Shown here: piece after piece, positions 32,878 through 44,196 of the stretch
How the letters are laid out: each line of letters starts with the position of its first letter
Position numbering within the stretch: position 1 is the first letter of the stretch
Assembly (NCBI RefSeq): GCF_901709675.1
Contig: NC_051087.1
Location: 17,734,067-17,798,066, forward strand
Source: Syngnathus acus
Taxonomy: Eukaryota; Chordata; Actinopteri; Syngnathiformes; Syngnathidae
Length of the DNA: 64,000 bases
Direction: 5' to 3'
The notes under the pieces: model-generated
Told to the model about the DNA's origin: nothing
Seen by the model: the letters and a program-made list of their open reading frames with translations, nothing else
Databases searched by the model: none
Program-made: the position numbers and the translations under genes

Positions 32878-33540
32878 ATGGCGAAACGAACAGGCAGCGA
32901 TACATCCACTCACCAAGCCACAGTAAAAAAGAAATGCAGTTCTTTTAAGATGGAATGGCTGTCGGAGTATGTGCAAATTGAAGAAAAAGCGGTGAAATTG
33001 GGTGAGATTTTTTCTTTTTCAAGTGAGAAAGGTCTACTCTGCAAAACATGCAGCGATGCCAAAGTAGCAAGTGAGTTTTCAGAGGGAAAAATGTGGACTG
33101 AATGGAAGCTGGACTATCTCAAGCGTCACGTTCAGCATAAAAGTCATTTAAAAGCTGTCGAAACTGTACGAAGACTCAAGATGGGACAGGGGATTGGCAC
33201 TGTATTGCGGGAGAGCGCAAAAGACCGAGAAAAAAGGAACGAGTTGTCACACAAAACAAAATCGGACCCTGAACAAGTTAAAGTTCTCATTGACAATATT
33301 TTACTTGCCATCAAAATGAATGCATCAATGCTGTCAGTTCAACAAATCCACGATCACATGGCAAAGTATGTGAGTATACCAGAAAGCTGGCGAAGCAAAA
33401 ACTATGCCTTTGAATTTGTGAACTCAATCAATGAGATAGTGCAGAATGAGACTATGTGCAGTAGAAAAATGCACCCTGGCATACCCTGATAGTAGATGAG
33501 AGCACAGACATATCAGTACACAAAATGCTAGTCATATACG
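32878..33540 (+). pseudogene. hAT transposase N-terminal region (ZNF862-like)
   Basis: The 203-codon frame has a TTF/BED-like zinc finger: Cys55, Cys58, then His84, His87 and His90 in LKRHVQHKSH, followed by KAVETVRRLKMGQG and a segment typical of large hAT transposases (YAFEFVNSINEIVQNETMC). The frame stops at 33489, but one base shift continues as TLIVDESTDISVHKMLVIY, the start of the catalytic domain with its first Asp (VDESTD). The element is then cut. Start at 32878 is supported because D1 shows the same upstream sequence with ATG changed to CTG. Confidence 0.85.
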
Positions 33541-33562
33541 TATATATATATATGGATATATA
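33538..33562. repeat. (TA)n tract at the D2-LINE junction
   Basis: ACGTATATATATATATGGATATATAT followed by a short C run. It marks the breakpoint between the hAT remnant and the LINE 5' end. Confidence 0.85.
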
Positions 33563-33815
33563 TCCCCCCCGCTACTTTTCCGTGCTTTTTCACATTTGCC
33601 ATTCTCATCCCTGCTAGCTGATGAAGGATATGGGAAGCGTGACGTCACCGCTCGGACGATTTTGTTTTCTCCAGCGTGGAACTCATCTCCCTGATTCTAA
33701 AGTAAGTTTGAATCTTTTTATTACACTGTTCAATCTTTTTACTACACAGCCGGAGTGCCTGAGAGAGCGGGGGCTTCGTGGCCGTTTGCCTACCGTCGAT
33801 CATCGGACACAAAGT

Positions 33816-34580
33816 ATGGCTGCGGATCAAGAGGTTTGTACGGCTTCGTGCACCAACTGCACCCTTCTCTTAGAGAGGTTGTCCCTGCTAGAGGGACGTG
33901 TCCGCCAGTTAGAGCAGAATTGCGCGATAACGGTAGATGTGGCGGATACAGATGCGGACTGTAGTCAGCCCGCTAGCCCAGTTAGCATTAGCCCCAAGCG
34001 GCTTGCTAATCGCGATGAGCCAGGTAAGACGCATAGCCGTCCAAAGCTATCTCGGTCTACTGGCCCTCGCACTTTGGTCATAGGTGACGCCATTGCCCGA
34101 AATATTACGCTTAAAAATCCAGCCACGGTAATGTGTATTCCTGGGGGCAGAGCACCCAACATAGAAGCTAATCTTAGGGAGCTGACTCGCAATAGGTCTA
34201 GTCAACAGCGTAGTTCCAATAACACTAGCTACTCGGACATAGTGATACACGTCGGCTCCAATGATGTTAGGATGAGGCAATCAGAGATCACGAAAAAAAA
34301 CATAGCGAGGGCTTGTGATCTCGCCAGAAAGATGAGTCGGCATCGAGTATTTGTCTCTGGCCCCCTGCCTGGGAGAGGCACTGATGAGAGGTTTAGTAGA
34401 TTAGTCTCCCTTAATCGATGGATGGCTGGGTTCTGTAAAAAGCAGGGACTGTATTTTATAGATAACTGGCCCTCCTTCTGGGGCCGCCCCGACCTGCTGA
34501 GGAAGGACGGCCTTCACCCTAACCGTGAAGGCGCCTTCACTCTTTCTAGAAATATAGATTACTGTTTGAGGCACTCATGA
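33816..34580 (+). CDS. LINE ORF1 protein: coiled coil plus SGNH-esterase-like domain
   Basis: From ATG at 33816 the frame gives 254 residues. Residues about 14-35 (CTNCTLLLERLSLLEGRVRQ) are a short coiled-coil-like heptad stretch. The remainder has SGNH blocks: TLVIGDAIARNI, VIHVGSNDVRM and DGLHPNREGA (Asp and His of block V kept). The block-I serine of the family (GDS) is alanine here (GDA), so esterase activity is probably lost in this copy. The frame is open further upstream to 33621, but the MAADQ start fits ORF1 starts better. The stop lies 30 bases before ORF2's first Met. Confidence 0.85.
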   Translation: MAADQEVCTASCTNCTLLLERLSLLEGRVRQLEQNCAITVDVADTDADCSQPASPVSISPKRLANRDEPGKTHSRPKLSRSTGPRTLVIGDAIARNITLKNPATVMCIPGGRAPNIEANLRELTRNRSSQQRSSNNTSYSDIVIHVGSNDVRMRQSEITKKNIARACDLARKMSRHRVFVSGPLPGRGTDERFSRLVSLNRWMAGFCKKQGLYFIDNWPSFWGRPDLLRKDGLHPNREGAFTLSRNIDYCLRHS

Positions 34581-34610
34581 CAGGTCACTTTAGAGCAGGC
34601 CGGGGCACAG

Positions 34611-37547
34611 GTGATTAGACCACCTGTCAGGATGGGTTTGGAGTCTGTTAAGCTAAAGTTAACTAGCGCTAGGCTAGACTTCCAGCATGCACATAGCTCC
34701 TCGTGTAGACTAGAGCGTGACAGTTTGAATAGTGCTACAGTACACATAAACACACTTTCTACTGGGGTAGTAGACAAATCCAATCACTCCACCCCGACCG
34801 GTTTTGCGGATGAAACGGTGCCTGTTTCAGATAATTTTACATGTGTAACAAATATTTACTATCAAATTCCCACGGTCGTATCGTCCCGCCGCGCTAACAA
34901 ACATTTGAGAGGTGATGTCAGGCCTAGAGAACACAATCTTACTCGCATCTCGTTTAAAAATCCTTCGATAGATACGCACCCTGATGGACTGATTACACTT
35001 AAACTCGGTTTTATGAATATTAGATCGCTTCATACGAAAGCAGTTCTCGTTAATGACCTCATCACGGAACATAATCTAAACGTTTTTGGTCTCTGCGAGA
35101 CCTCGTTAAAACCTAATGAACTGCTGCCGCTTAACGAGGCTTCGCCTCCAAATTTTGTGAGCTCGCATGTGGCGCGTCCTCGAAAAAAGGGTGGGGGTGT
35201 CGCCCTCATCTCAAATTCCGAGCTTAGATTTAGGCCTCGTTCGATCAACGTATTTAAAACATTTGAAGTTCTCACTGTCCGATCCACCGCTTTACCGTCA
35301 TTTTATCTTGTGGTTATTTACCGTCCACCCGGGGCTTACTCTTGCTTCCTGGATGAATTTTCAGAATTCGTGGCTGATCTAGTAACCAATGCGGATAATA
35401 TAATTATCATGGGCGATTTCAACATCCACATGAATTTACCGTCAGAGCCACTTACTTCGGCGTTTCAGACTTTAACTGATACGTTTGGTTTTACGCAAGC
35501 CGTACAGGCAGCAACGCATAAGAATGGAAATACCTTAGATCTGGTATTATCCCGAGGACTTGCAACCTCAAATATAGCAGTACTGCCATACACTACTGTT
35601 CTGTCTGATCATTACTTAATAAAATTTGAAATTTTAGTTCCTTGTCAAAGACAAGAGAGCAATCAGAATTATAGGAGCCGTAATTTTAACTCCATGACTG
35701 CAACTGCGCTATCTGAGTTACTGTCGCCGGCAACCGCCATATTTCCCGCAAACATCGGCTCTATTGATAATCTTACAAATGAATTCAATGCGACATTGTT
35801 AAAGAGGACTCTGTGGCGCCGTTACGTCTGAAAACTCGCCGTAGATTGCCTACTCCGTGGTTCACAGATGAAACGCGTACGCTTCAGCAATTATGTAGAA
35901 AGCATGAGCGCAGATGGCGTTTAACCAAACTTGAGGTTTTCCATCAGGCATGGCAGGATAGCCTCCTGAAATATAAAGATGCGCTTATCTTAGCAAAAAC
36001 TCGGTATTTTTCGCAAGTTATTAATCTCAATAAAAACAACCCTAAACACCTATTTGATACAGTGGCAAAGCTGACTCTACGCCAGCCGAACCCCGATAGT
36101 TCCTTCCACTCAGCTGACGAGTTCATGAAATCTTTTGCTAAAAAGATTGAATCCATTAGGGACGAGATCAAGAATACCATTCCAATCGCTCAGTCGAGAC
36201 CGCCGTTTACCAGCGCTGATGATCATGCAATAACCCTCTCAAATTTTAAAAGCGTGTCCCTTGAAAGGCTTACACAATTGGTTAGTGCGGCTAAACAAAC
36301 ATGTTTACTCGACCCTCTTCCAGCCAAACTACTTAAAGAATTATTTCAAATTTTAGGACCATCCATCTTAAATATAATCAATCTGTCTGTCTCCTCTGGG
36401 ATAGTGCCAACAGCTTTTAAAACCGCTATCATTAAACCGTTACTTAAGCGACTAAATCTTGACCCGGACTTTTCTCAGTAATTATAGGCCAGTTTCAAAC
36501 CTCCCATTCATAGCAAAACTTCTTGAAAAAGTAGTAGCGCAGCAGCTTATTGGTCGCCAATAATCGATATGACTCTTTTCAGTCTGGTTTTAGAGCTAAT
36601 CATTCCACTGAGACAGCACTTGCTAAAGTGACTGACGATCTCCTCATAGCTATGGATTCAAACACTTCATCTGTACTGTTACTACTCGATCTTAGTGCTG
36701 CCTTCGACACTGTAGACTTCGATATTTTATTAGGGCGTCTTAAAAGTTGTGTTGGTATTTCAGGGTCAGCACTAGGCTGGTTCCATTCCTATCTATCAGA
36801 CAGGACGCACCGAGTGGTCCATGGCAATACGTCCTCGGAGCTCTATAATGTTACGTGTGGTGTCCCACAGGGATCGGTACTCGGACCAATTCTATTTAAT
36901 ATTTATATGATTCCGCTTGGGGACATAATACGTAAATATAATATTAGTTTTCAATGCTACGCGGATGACACCCAATTCTATATGCCGTTATCAATGACAG
37001 ATCCGCGGGATTGTTGTAATCTTGAGGCGTGCCTTGCGGAGATCAAGCAATGGATGTCTCTCAACTTCCTTCGTCTTAACCCAGATAAAACTGAGATGTT
37101 GATAATTGGTCCAACTCGTTATCAACACTTGTTTAAGGAAACCACTATAACTATAGATAACTACTATCACTCAGAGCGATACTGTAACTAATCTCGGGGT
37201 AATATTTGACCAAACGCTCTCCTTTCAAAAGCACAATAAGAATATAACCAGAATTGCGTTTTTTCACCTTCGTAATATTGCAAAGATTCGTCCGATCCTC
37301 TCGACCGGTGATGCGGAAACTATTATACATGCGTTCGTCACGTCGCGCCTGGACGACTGTAATTTATTATTCTCTGGTCTTCCTAAGTCCCGCATCAAAA
37401 GTTTACAGTTAGTACAAAATGCTGCTGCAAGGCTGCTCTCACGGACAAGAAAATTTGATCACATTACCCCAATATTAGCCAACTTACACTGGCTCCCGGT
37501 CCATTTAAGATGTGACTTCAAGGTTCTTCTATTAACATATAAATCCT
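34611..37547 (+). pseudogene. L2 ORF2: endonuclease and reverse transcriptase with frameshifts
   Basis: Endonuclease motifs in the 406-residue frame 34611-35831: GFMNIRSLHTKA, LCETSLKP, KKGGGVALI, VIYRPPG, IIMGDFNIHM, NTLDLVLSRG and SDHYLIKFEI. The next frame (35813-36481) holds the linker and early RT (PWFTDETRTL, LLDPLPAKLL, AFKTAIIKPLLK); after a shift come NYRPVSNLPFIAKLLEK, FQSGFRANHSTETAL, LLDLSAAFDTVDF, GVPQGSVLGP and YADDTQFY (36958-36969). All three catalytic aspartates of RT survive. After another shift, [13 protein letters not shown] and [15 protein letters not shown] follow. Confidence 0.9.
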
Positions 37548-38731
37548 TGCATGGCTTAGCGCCTTCATATCTCGTCGACCTAGTTGTTCCTTATGTTCCG
37601 TCTCGTAACCTTCGTTCGCAAAACGCTACTCTTTTAGCGACAGCGAGGGCCAAGAAAATGTCTGCAGGGTCTAGAGCATTTTCTATTCGGGCTCCAGAGC
37701 TTCGGAATGCCCTACCAATGGATATTGGAACTGCTACCTCAGTAGAAACATTTAAGACACGTTTAAAGACACATTTCTATGATATGGCCTTTAACTCAGC
37801 GTTTAACACCATCATTCCACAGCATCTGGTGGAAAAACTGGAACACCTGGGCTTCAGCACCCCCCTTCGAAACTGGCTGCTAGACTTCCTCACCAACAGA
37901 CCTCAGTCAGTCCGGGTCGGACAGAACACCTCAGATGTCATCACCCTCAGCACAGGCTCCCCTCAGGGCTGCGTCCTGAGCCCCCTGCTGTTCACCCTGA
38001 TGACACACGACTGCGCCCCCAGGTTCACCACCAATCACATCGTGAAATTTGCAGACGACACAACGGTGGTGGGCCTCATCAGGGACAACAACGACCTGGA
38101 CTACAGAGAGGAGGTGGAGCAGTTGGTGGGCTGGTGCAGAGACAATAGCCTGATCCTGAATGTGGAGAAGACGAAGGAGATCATCGTCGACTTCAGGAAG
38201 AACCAGCCTCACCACGCTTCACTGATCATCAACAGCTCAGCTGTGGAGGTGGTCAGCAGCACTAAATTCCTGGGGGTCCACATCACAGACGACCTCACCT
38301 GGACTGTGAACACCACAACACTGGTCAAGAGGGCACAGAAGCGCTTGTACTTCCTGCGGAGGATGAGGAGAGCCCACCTGCCCCCACCCATCATGAGGAC
38401 GTTCTACCGAAGCACCATAGAGAGCATTCTGACAAGCTGTCTCTCGGTGTGGTGTGGAGGTTGCAGCGCCTCTGACTGGAAGAACCTGAGGAGAGTGGTG
38501 AGGACAGCAGAGAGGATCATCGGGGCTCCTCTTCCCTCCATTCAGGACTTGTCATCCCAGCGCTGCGTGTCCCGAGCCCGTAATATTATCAGTGACTCAT
38601 CACACCCCCACCATGGACTGTTCTCCCTGCTGCCCTCTGGGAAGAGGTTTCGCAGCAGCCGCTGCAGGTCCACCAGGTTCTGCAATAGTTTTTTCCCTGC
38701 TGTCGTCAGACTGTTGAACATTCAAACGTAG
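37547..38731 (+). CDS. Chimeric LINE ORF: L2 tail fused in frame to a second L2 RT
   Basis: This 394-residue frame is uninterrupted. Residues 1-80 ([15 protein letters not shown] ... [13 protein letters not shown]) are the C-terminus of the upstream L2. From about residue 81 ([17 protein letters not shown]) it enters the RT of a different L2 family in the middle of the palm: [85 protein letters not shown]. The fused RT lacks the fingers and first catalytic aspartate region, so it is not expected to be active. Open reading over 1.18 kb implies recent insertion. Confidence 0.85.
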   Translation: MHGLAPSYLVDLVVPYVPSRNLRSQNATLLATARAKKMSAGSRAFSIRAPELRNALPMDIGTATSVETFKTRLKTHFYDMAFNSAFNTIIPQHLVEKLEHLGFSTPLRNWLLDFLTNRPQSVRVGQNTSDVITLSTGSPQGCVLSPLLFTLMTHDCAPRFTTNHIVKFADDTTVVGLIRDNNDLDYREEVEQLVGWCRDNSLILNVEKTKEIIVDFRKNQPHHASLIINSSAVEVVSSTKFLGVHITDDLTWTVNTTTLVKRAQKRLYFLRRMRRAHLPPPIMRTFYRSTIESILTSCLSVWCGGCSASDWKNLRRVVRTAERIIGAPLPSIQDLSSQRCVSRARNIISDSSHPHHGLFSLLPSGKRFRSSRCRSTRFCNSFFPAVVRLLNIQT

Positions 38732-38974
38732 CATTCCTCTGCACACTTGTAAATACTGTTTTTGTCTCCTGCACTGTTTACATACTTTATGACTGCTGCA
38801 CTTTGTACTTTATACTTATCTTATTTCATATTTTTATATAGAATGTCACTTTTTTAACCAGCCGCAATACCACTACATTGTTGAAAGCCGTATGCAACGA
38901 AATTTCGTTTTGTGTACACCCAGTGTTGACGAAATGACAATAAAGTTTGTCTAAGTCTAAGTCTAAGTCTAACT
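37785..38974 (+). mobile_element. 5'-truncated L2-type LINE with (TCTAAG)n tail
   Basis: Begins inside the RT domain and continues to a 3' UTR (CTGCACTTTGTACTTTATAC, GACGAAATGACAATAAAG) and a hexamer-like tail GTCTAAGTCTAAGTCTAAG. 5' truncation and a simple tail are normal for LINE retrotransposition. Confidence 0.9.
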
Positions 38975-41900
38975 AACCTGTAGTGGCCGATTCGGCCGGA
39001 GTTTGTTTTCTGCTTCCCATCCCGGATCACTTTTACCAGAGAAGAACTGTTAAACATCGGACAGTCTTCTCCTGGTACTTTCTCTCCAGTTTTCTCTGAC
39101 CCAGACTGTTTGACGGAGATTTTAGCCGGAGCGGCGGCACTACACAAGCTAGCATGCTGAAGTAGGTGGCGTGGCAAGCGCGCCGGAGTCCTCGTGAAGC
39201 TGAGGCAGAGAAGGTTCCGTTCTTCTTTACCATCAATTCATCTTGCGAATGTCCGCTCCCTGGCGAACAAGATGGACGAACTACTGCTTCTCATCCCACG
39301 GAACCCGGACGTTAGCGGTTCCACCGGCCTGTGCTTCACTGAATTGTGGCTCTCCGAACTCGTCCCCGACCATGCCGTTTAGCTACCTGGATTTAGACTA
39401 ATCCGCGCCGATCGCAGCATGGAGCTCTCGGGAAAAGCAAAGGGAGGTGGTCTATGTTTCTATATTAATGAACGTTGGTGTACTGATGTCACGGTGTTGA
39501 AAGAGTCTTGCAGCCCTCTCCTAGAAACACTTTTCATAAACTGCCGGGCGTTTTATTCGCCACGGGAGTTCTCCTCGATCGTCATGGCGGCTGTTTACAT
39601 TCCACCACATGCACGTGCGATCGAAGCCACGCACCTGCTGGCTGATCAGGTAACAGACATGGAGAAAATACTACCAAACTCACTAATCATTGTTCTGGGT
39701 GATTTTAACAGGGCGAACCTCGCACACGAACTCCCCAAATGCAGACAGCACATAATGTGTCCCACCAGAGGGGCACAGACACTGGACCACTGCTACATCG
39801 TAATAAAGGACGCATACCGCTCTGTGCCTCGTGCAGCTTTAGGATTCTCGGACCACTGTCTAGTTCATCTGATCCCTGCCTACAGGCAGAAATTAAAAAC
39901 TTCTAAACCTGCGGTGAGGACTATGAGGAAGTGGACAGTGGAGTCAAGGCAGCACCTCCAAGCCTGATTTGACTGCACCGATTGGGGAGTTTTTGAAGCT
40001 GTAACTTCAGACCTGCATGAACTCACCGATACTGTCACATCATACATCAGCTTTTGTGAGGATTTGTGTGTGCAGACTAAGACCTTCTGCACGTACAACA
40101 ACGACAAACCTTGGTTTAAACCAAACTTCAGGATGCTGTGCAAAGCCAAGGAGGAGGCCTACAGGAGTGGTGACCGGGATCTGTTCAAGCAAACCAAGAA
40201 CACACTGAACCGAGAGATCAGGAAAGCCAAGAGGTGTTATGGGGAGAGCCTGGAGAGACACCTCTCTGCCAATCCTGATCCCTCATCAGTGTGGAAAGGT
40301 CTGCAGAGAATCACGGGCTTCAAGAAACCAAACCCGTCCTGTGGAGAACCCAAGGCTTGCAAACCAGCTAAACAGGTTTTACTGCAGGTTTGAACGGTCC
40401 ACCCACACAACAGGACCTCCTGCAGCACAATCAACATACACACTTCCCCACTCAACCCCTCAGTCCACACCTCCATCATCGTTATCACCTACTCTCTCTC
40501 TTACAGAAGCCACGGCCGCACTTCAGATCCGCGAGGAGGAGGTGTGTTAAATGTTCCGGAGACAAAAGGTCAGGAAGGCACCAGGCCCAGACGGCGTGTC
40601 CCCCTCCTGCCTGAAAGTCTGTGCTGAACAACTGGCACCCACCTTTGCACAGATCTTCAACCGTTCCCTGGAGCTGTGTGAGGTGCCCTCGTGCTTGAAG
40701 AGCTCCATAATCGTACCGGTGGCCAAGAAGCCCGCCATCACAGGTTTGAATAGACCTGTCGCCCTGACATCTGTGGTCATAAAATCTTTCGAGAGGTTAG
40801 TGTTGAACCACCTGAAGGACATCACGGGCCCCCTGCTCGACCCCCTGCAGTTTGCCTACCGGGCAAACAGGTCGGTGGACGATGCGGTCAACATGGGACT
40901 GCACTACATCTTGCACCACCTGGACACCCCAGGGATGTACGCCAGGACCTTGTTTGTGGACTTCAGCTCGGCGTTAAACACCATTGCTCCTGACATCTTC
41001 CACCAGAAGCTCATCCAGATCGCGGTGCCTGCCTCCACCTGTCAGTGGATCACCAGCTTCCTGACCAACAGGAGACAGCGTGTGAGGTTGGGGACCATCA
41101 TATCCGACACCCGGACCACCAATACTGGCGCCCCCCAGAGGTGCGTCCTCTCCCCACTGCTCTTCTCTCTCCACTCTCTGCTCTTCACTGCCCGTCTCAG
41201 TGACCTAGTGGTAGAGTGTCCGCCCTGAGACTGGAAGGTTGTGGGTTCAACCAACCGGGTCATACCAAAGACTATAAAAATGGGACCAATTGCCTCCCTG
41301 CTTGGCACTCAGCATCAAGGGTTGGAATTGGGGGGTTAGATCACCAAATGATTCCCGAGCGCGGCACTGCTGCTGCTCACTGCTCCCCTCTCCCCCAGGG
41401 GATGGATCAAAATCACACGGGGATGGCTTAAATGCAGAGGACAAATTTCGCCACACCCAGATGTGTGTGTGACGATCATTGGGACTTTAACTTTTAACAT
41501 TTTTTACACTAACGATTGCTCCTCAGGCGACTCTTCTGTGAAGCTCCTGAATTATGAAGACGACACCACTCTCATCAGACTGATCCGGGACGGTGATGAG
41601 ACTGCGTACAGACAGGAGGTGGAGCGGCTGGTCCACTGGTGCAGCCAAAACCACCTGGAGCTGAACCTGCTCAAGACCGTGGAGATGACAGTGGACTTCA
41701 GGCGAGACCCTTCACCACTTTCACCCCTCACTATCCACAGTAATACTATTCTCTCCACAGACACCTTCAAGCTCCTGGGATCCACAATCTCTTGGGACCT
41801 GAAATGGACCAGCCACATAGGCTCTGTCCGGAAGAAATCCCAGCAGAGGCTGTACTTTCTGAGACAGCTCAGGAAGTTCAACCTGCCACAGGAGCTGCTG

Positions 41901-42543
41901 AAGACCTTCTATACTGCCATCATTCAGTCTATCCTCTGCACCTCCATCACTGTCTGGTTTGGATCAGCCACCAAGCAAGACAAGCACAGACTCCAACGGA
42001 CAATCAAGACTGCAGAAAAGATAATCGGAACCAATCTCCCGTCTATCCAGGACCTTTACCTGTCCAGGACCAGGAAACGTGCAAGTAACATCTCTACAGA
42101 CCCTTCTCACCCAGGTTGCAGTTTGTTCGAACTACTCCCCTCCGGACGGCGTTACAGAGCACTGTACGCCAAAACCAGCAGACACAGAGACAGCTTCTTC
42201 CCCCAGGCTGTCGCTCTGATGAACTCACACCACTCTTAGAGTCTCAGAGACATTGCTGTGCAATAACATCTTGCTCTCGACGCTTTATCTTTGAATTGTC
42301 TATAGTATGTGTACTATGTGTCCACTCTGCATCCATTGCAGCCTGGTTATCCTGGAAGAGGGATCCTCCCATCTGTGGTCTCTTCTCAAGGTTTCTCATT
42401 TCCCCTAGTAGGAGTTTTGAGTTTTTCCTTGCCCTCCATGTCCTGAGTGTTGTTAGTCACCTAAATGTTGAACAGAGGCTGAGATGTACCGAAGTAAAAT
42501 TCCTTGTTTGGCAAGCTCAAACAATTCTTGATTCTTGATTCTT
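38975..42543 (+). mobile_element. Near full-length L2-clade LINE, split by a SINE
   Basis: Coding runs through LANVRSLANKMDELL, FTELWLSELVPD, GGLCFYINERWC, VLGDFNRANL, QTLDHCYIVI, FSDHCLVHLIP (endonuclease), then [74 protein letters not shown], and after the SINE YTNDCSSGD, NYEDDTTLIRLI and a full post-RT region (41463-42239). Several stops (39380, 39966, 40392) break it. The catalytic box is YEDD where YADD or FADD is expected. The 3' end is GATTCTTGATTCTTC. Confidence 0.9.
41195..41498 (+). mobile_element. tRNA-headed SINE inside the L2 RT domain
   Basis: Starts TCTCAGTGACCTAGTGGTAG and ends GGGACTTTAACTTTTAACA. Box B is damaged (GGGTTCAACCAACC). It separates the SPLLFSL motif from the catalytic EDD motif, so it inactivates the host LINE on its own. 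Confidence 0.9.
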
Positions 42544-43169
42544 CTTGAACCCTGTTGTTACCGAAGAAGATGGACAATTGAAGTGATATTGATGGTTCTA
42601 AATGTCACCGCCTGTACTAATTTCCCTGTGCATTATGTACTTCGTGTACGTTATCACAGTTCATCAGCCAGCCGAACTCATGTATAGAACACTTTAGCCA
42701 GGATTCAGAGCATCTTGCTCCCTTTATTTCCATTCAGTGTTAAACACAATGAGTAAAACTGCAAGTGAAACAACAAAAACACTTACACTGTAGTTTCTTC
42801 TACGAGTATTCTTCTTATAAATAATAATAAAGTTATCCAACCAAACAATGATAACTTCCAGCCATTGATTCCGTGAGCATAAGGAGAGGAGAAAGATTCG
42901 CTTGGATGACACGAGTAACGCTAACGTTTCTCAAACTCTCAATCAATTGTCAAGACGCTTCAACAGAAATCTGCGCAACTTCCGGTGCATTTCAAAATAG
43001 ATTTCCGGTTTGCTTTCGAATGACAAACAACTCTCTGTGTATAATTCCTTACATAGAAAACATTTCTTAGCGTAAAGTATACATTAAATAAATCAGTTTT
43101 AATTACACAAACAATCCTAACATCAAGAAAACAATTCTGAGGGCAGAACAACGCCAACGCAGGACAGAG
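42544..43169. other. No recognised feature
   Basis: AT-rich sequence between the L2 tail and BEL/Pao remnants. Short frames only. Confidence 0.45.
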
Positions 43170-43450
43170 ACTTAGGACACTAATAGATCTAGCCTCCGAT
43201 ACCAATTACATAAAACACAAGGCTGCAAAAGAACTGAACCAGGGAAGCAAGGACGTTAAACTAGTGGTTCATGGAGTGAGAAGCATGAAGGCAACGGTAA
43301 AGACCAAGCGTTACTTACTGAAAATCAGGGTGAGCACTCCTAAAGGTACCCTGAAGTTGCACCAACTTGTGTGTTACGGACTTGAGAAAATAGCAGAAAT
43401 CCACAAACACGTATCACCAAAGAAACTCCAAAGTTTTGAGTTGTTTGTCG
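43170..43450 (+). pseudogene. BEL/Pao polyprotein fragment: protease-like region
   Basis: Translation gives LIDLASDTNYIKHKAAKEL, VKLVVHGVRSM, TKRYLLKIRVSTPKG and HQLVCYGLEKIAEIHKHV. This resembles the retropepsin-like segment of BEL/Pao Pol (DLASDTNYITHKAA..., VVHGVGG, HQLVCYGL). The catalytic DTG-like triad is not obvious, and the flanking RT is absent, so it is a short dead remnant. Confidence 0.7.
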
Positions 43451-43559
43451 AAATCTTCCTGTTCAGCAGTAGGTGCCCACCGATTCCATAGTTGATAGGC
43501 ATCTCTGGCTGCCTTAGTTCATGTCTCGGGGTGTCTTATATAGGTGGTGTCTTTTCTCA

Positions 43560-44040
43560 ATGCCTGCCTAAAATACATCTGAAACTTCTCGCTCTCCAAG
43601 ACTGGTCAAAAGCCGTTCTTGTATCAAGGTTTTAACGCCCTTCATTGTTTTCTCACACTCCTGCTCCGTTCTTTCCATATCAGCTCATTGGTCCTCGCTT
43701 AGCTCTTGTGTGTCGTCGACATTAGCTGCCTTGCACATTGCCACTTCAACCTCCTCATTGGATTCCAGGACTTGTGAGCCCTCTAGTGTTAGCTGATTGA
43801 ATGTTTCCTGTCGTTGCTCTGGAGACATCCACGCAGGTCCTAGTTATTCGGTTGGCCAGTTGTGCGAAGAGTCTTTTAATTGTTGTTCTCTCTAATTTGA
43901 GCTCATCGACTCATTGATACATGACATTGATTGTAGTCCAGCTTGTACTGGTTTTCCACTGTCTTTCGCTGTATTTTGACTGCACAGCTTTCTTCACTTG
44001 GTTTAATTTGTTATTGAAATACCTTCAACGCATGAAATTA
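43560..44040 (-). pseudogene. Possible BEL/Pao gag-like coiled-coil remnant
   Basis: The minus strand has ELKLERTTIKRLFAQLANRI and a Glu-rich helical stretch (QELSEDQ, ADMERTEQECEKTMKGVK), with stops and frame changes. Charged coiled-coil sequence next to a BEL/Pao fragment suggests Gag, but the order and strand disagree with the protease fragment. Tentative. Confidence 0.3.
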
Positions 44041-44060
44041 TAAACAATAATAAGTGATGA

Positions 44061-44160
44061 GGCGGCACGGTGAAGCACTGGTTAGCACATCCGTTCAGAG
44101 GATGCGGGTTCGATTCCATTGAAGGAATGGGGTCGAAATACAAAAGTCCTGCCTAGCTAC
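44061..44160 (+). mobile_element. 5' head of a tRNA-headed retroposon
   Basis: GGCGGCACGGTGAAGCACTG, GGTTAGCACATCC (box A-like) and CGGGTTCGATTCC (box B) form the tRNA-like head of the (ATGG)n-tailed retroposon also seen at 46905-47526 and 62478-63182. The body is missing. Confidence 0.65.
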
Positions 44161-44196
44161 AAAAACAGATATGCTCAAACCTCATTGAATAAAGTA

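Larger units (their letters stand above)
31536..33540 (+). mobile_element. hAT element D2 (5' half), split by MITE B3
   Basis: It starts CAATATTCCCTCTAAACTGC, the same terminus as D1, and keeps the 5' region, single AT-rich unit and N-terminal transposase exon. B3 entered a TA in the AT-rich unit (GATTAGGTC in D1 is the empty site). The right part is lost at a (TA)n tract where an L2 LINE begins. Confidence 0.85.
33565..37790 (+). mobile_element. L2-clade LINE, nearly full length with ORF1
   Basis: It has a 5' UTR, ORF1 (33816-34580), ORF2 endonuclease (34611-35831), pre-RT and RT (35813-37191 in two frames) and a post-RT part that runs into the next element. Only about three frameshifts (near 35815, 36475 and 37165) break ORF2, so it is one of the younger LINEs here. 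Its true 3' UTR is missing because another LINE follows in frame at about 37785. Confidence 0.9.
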
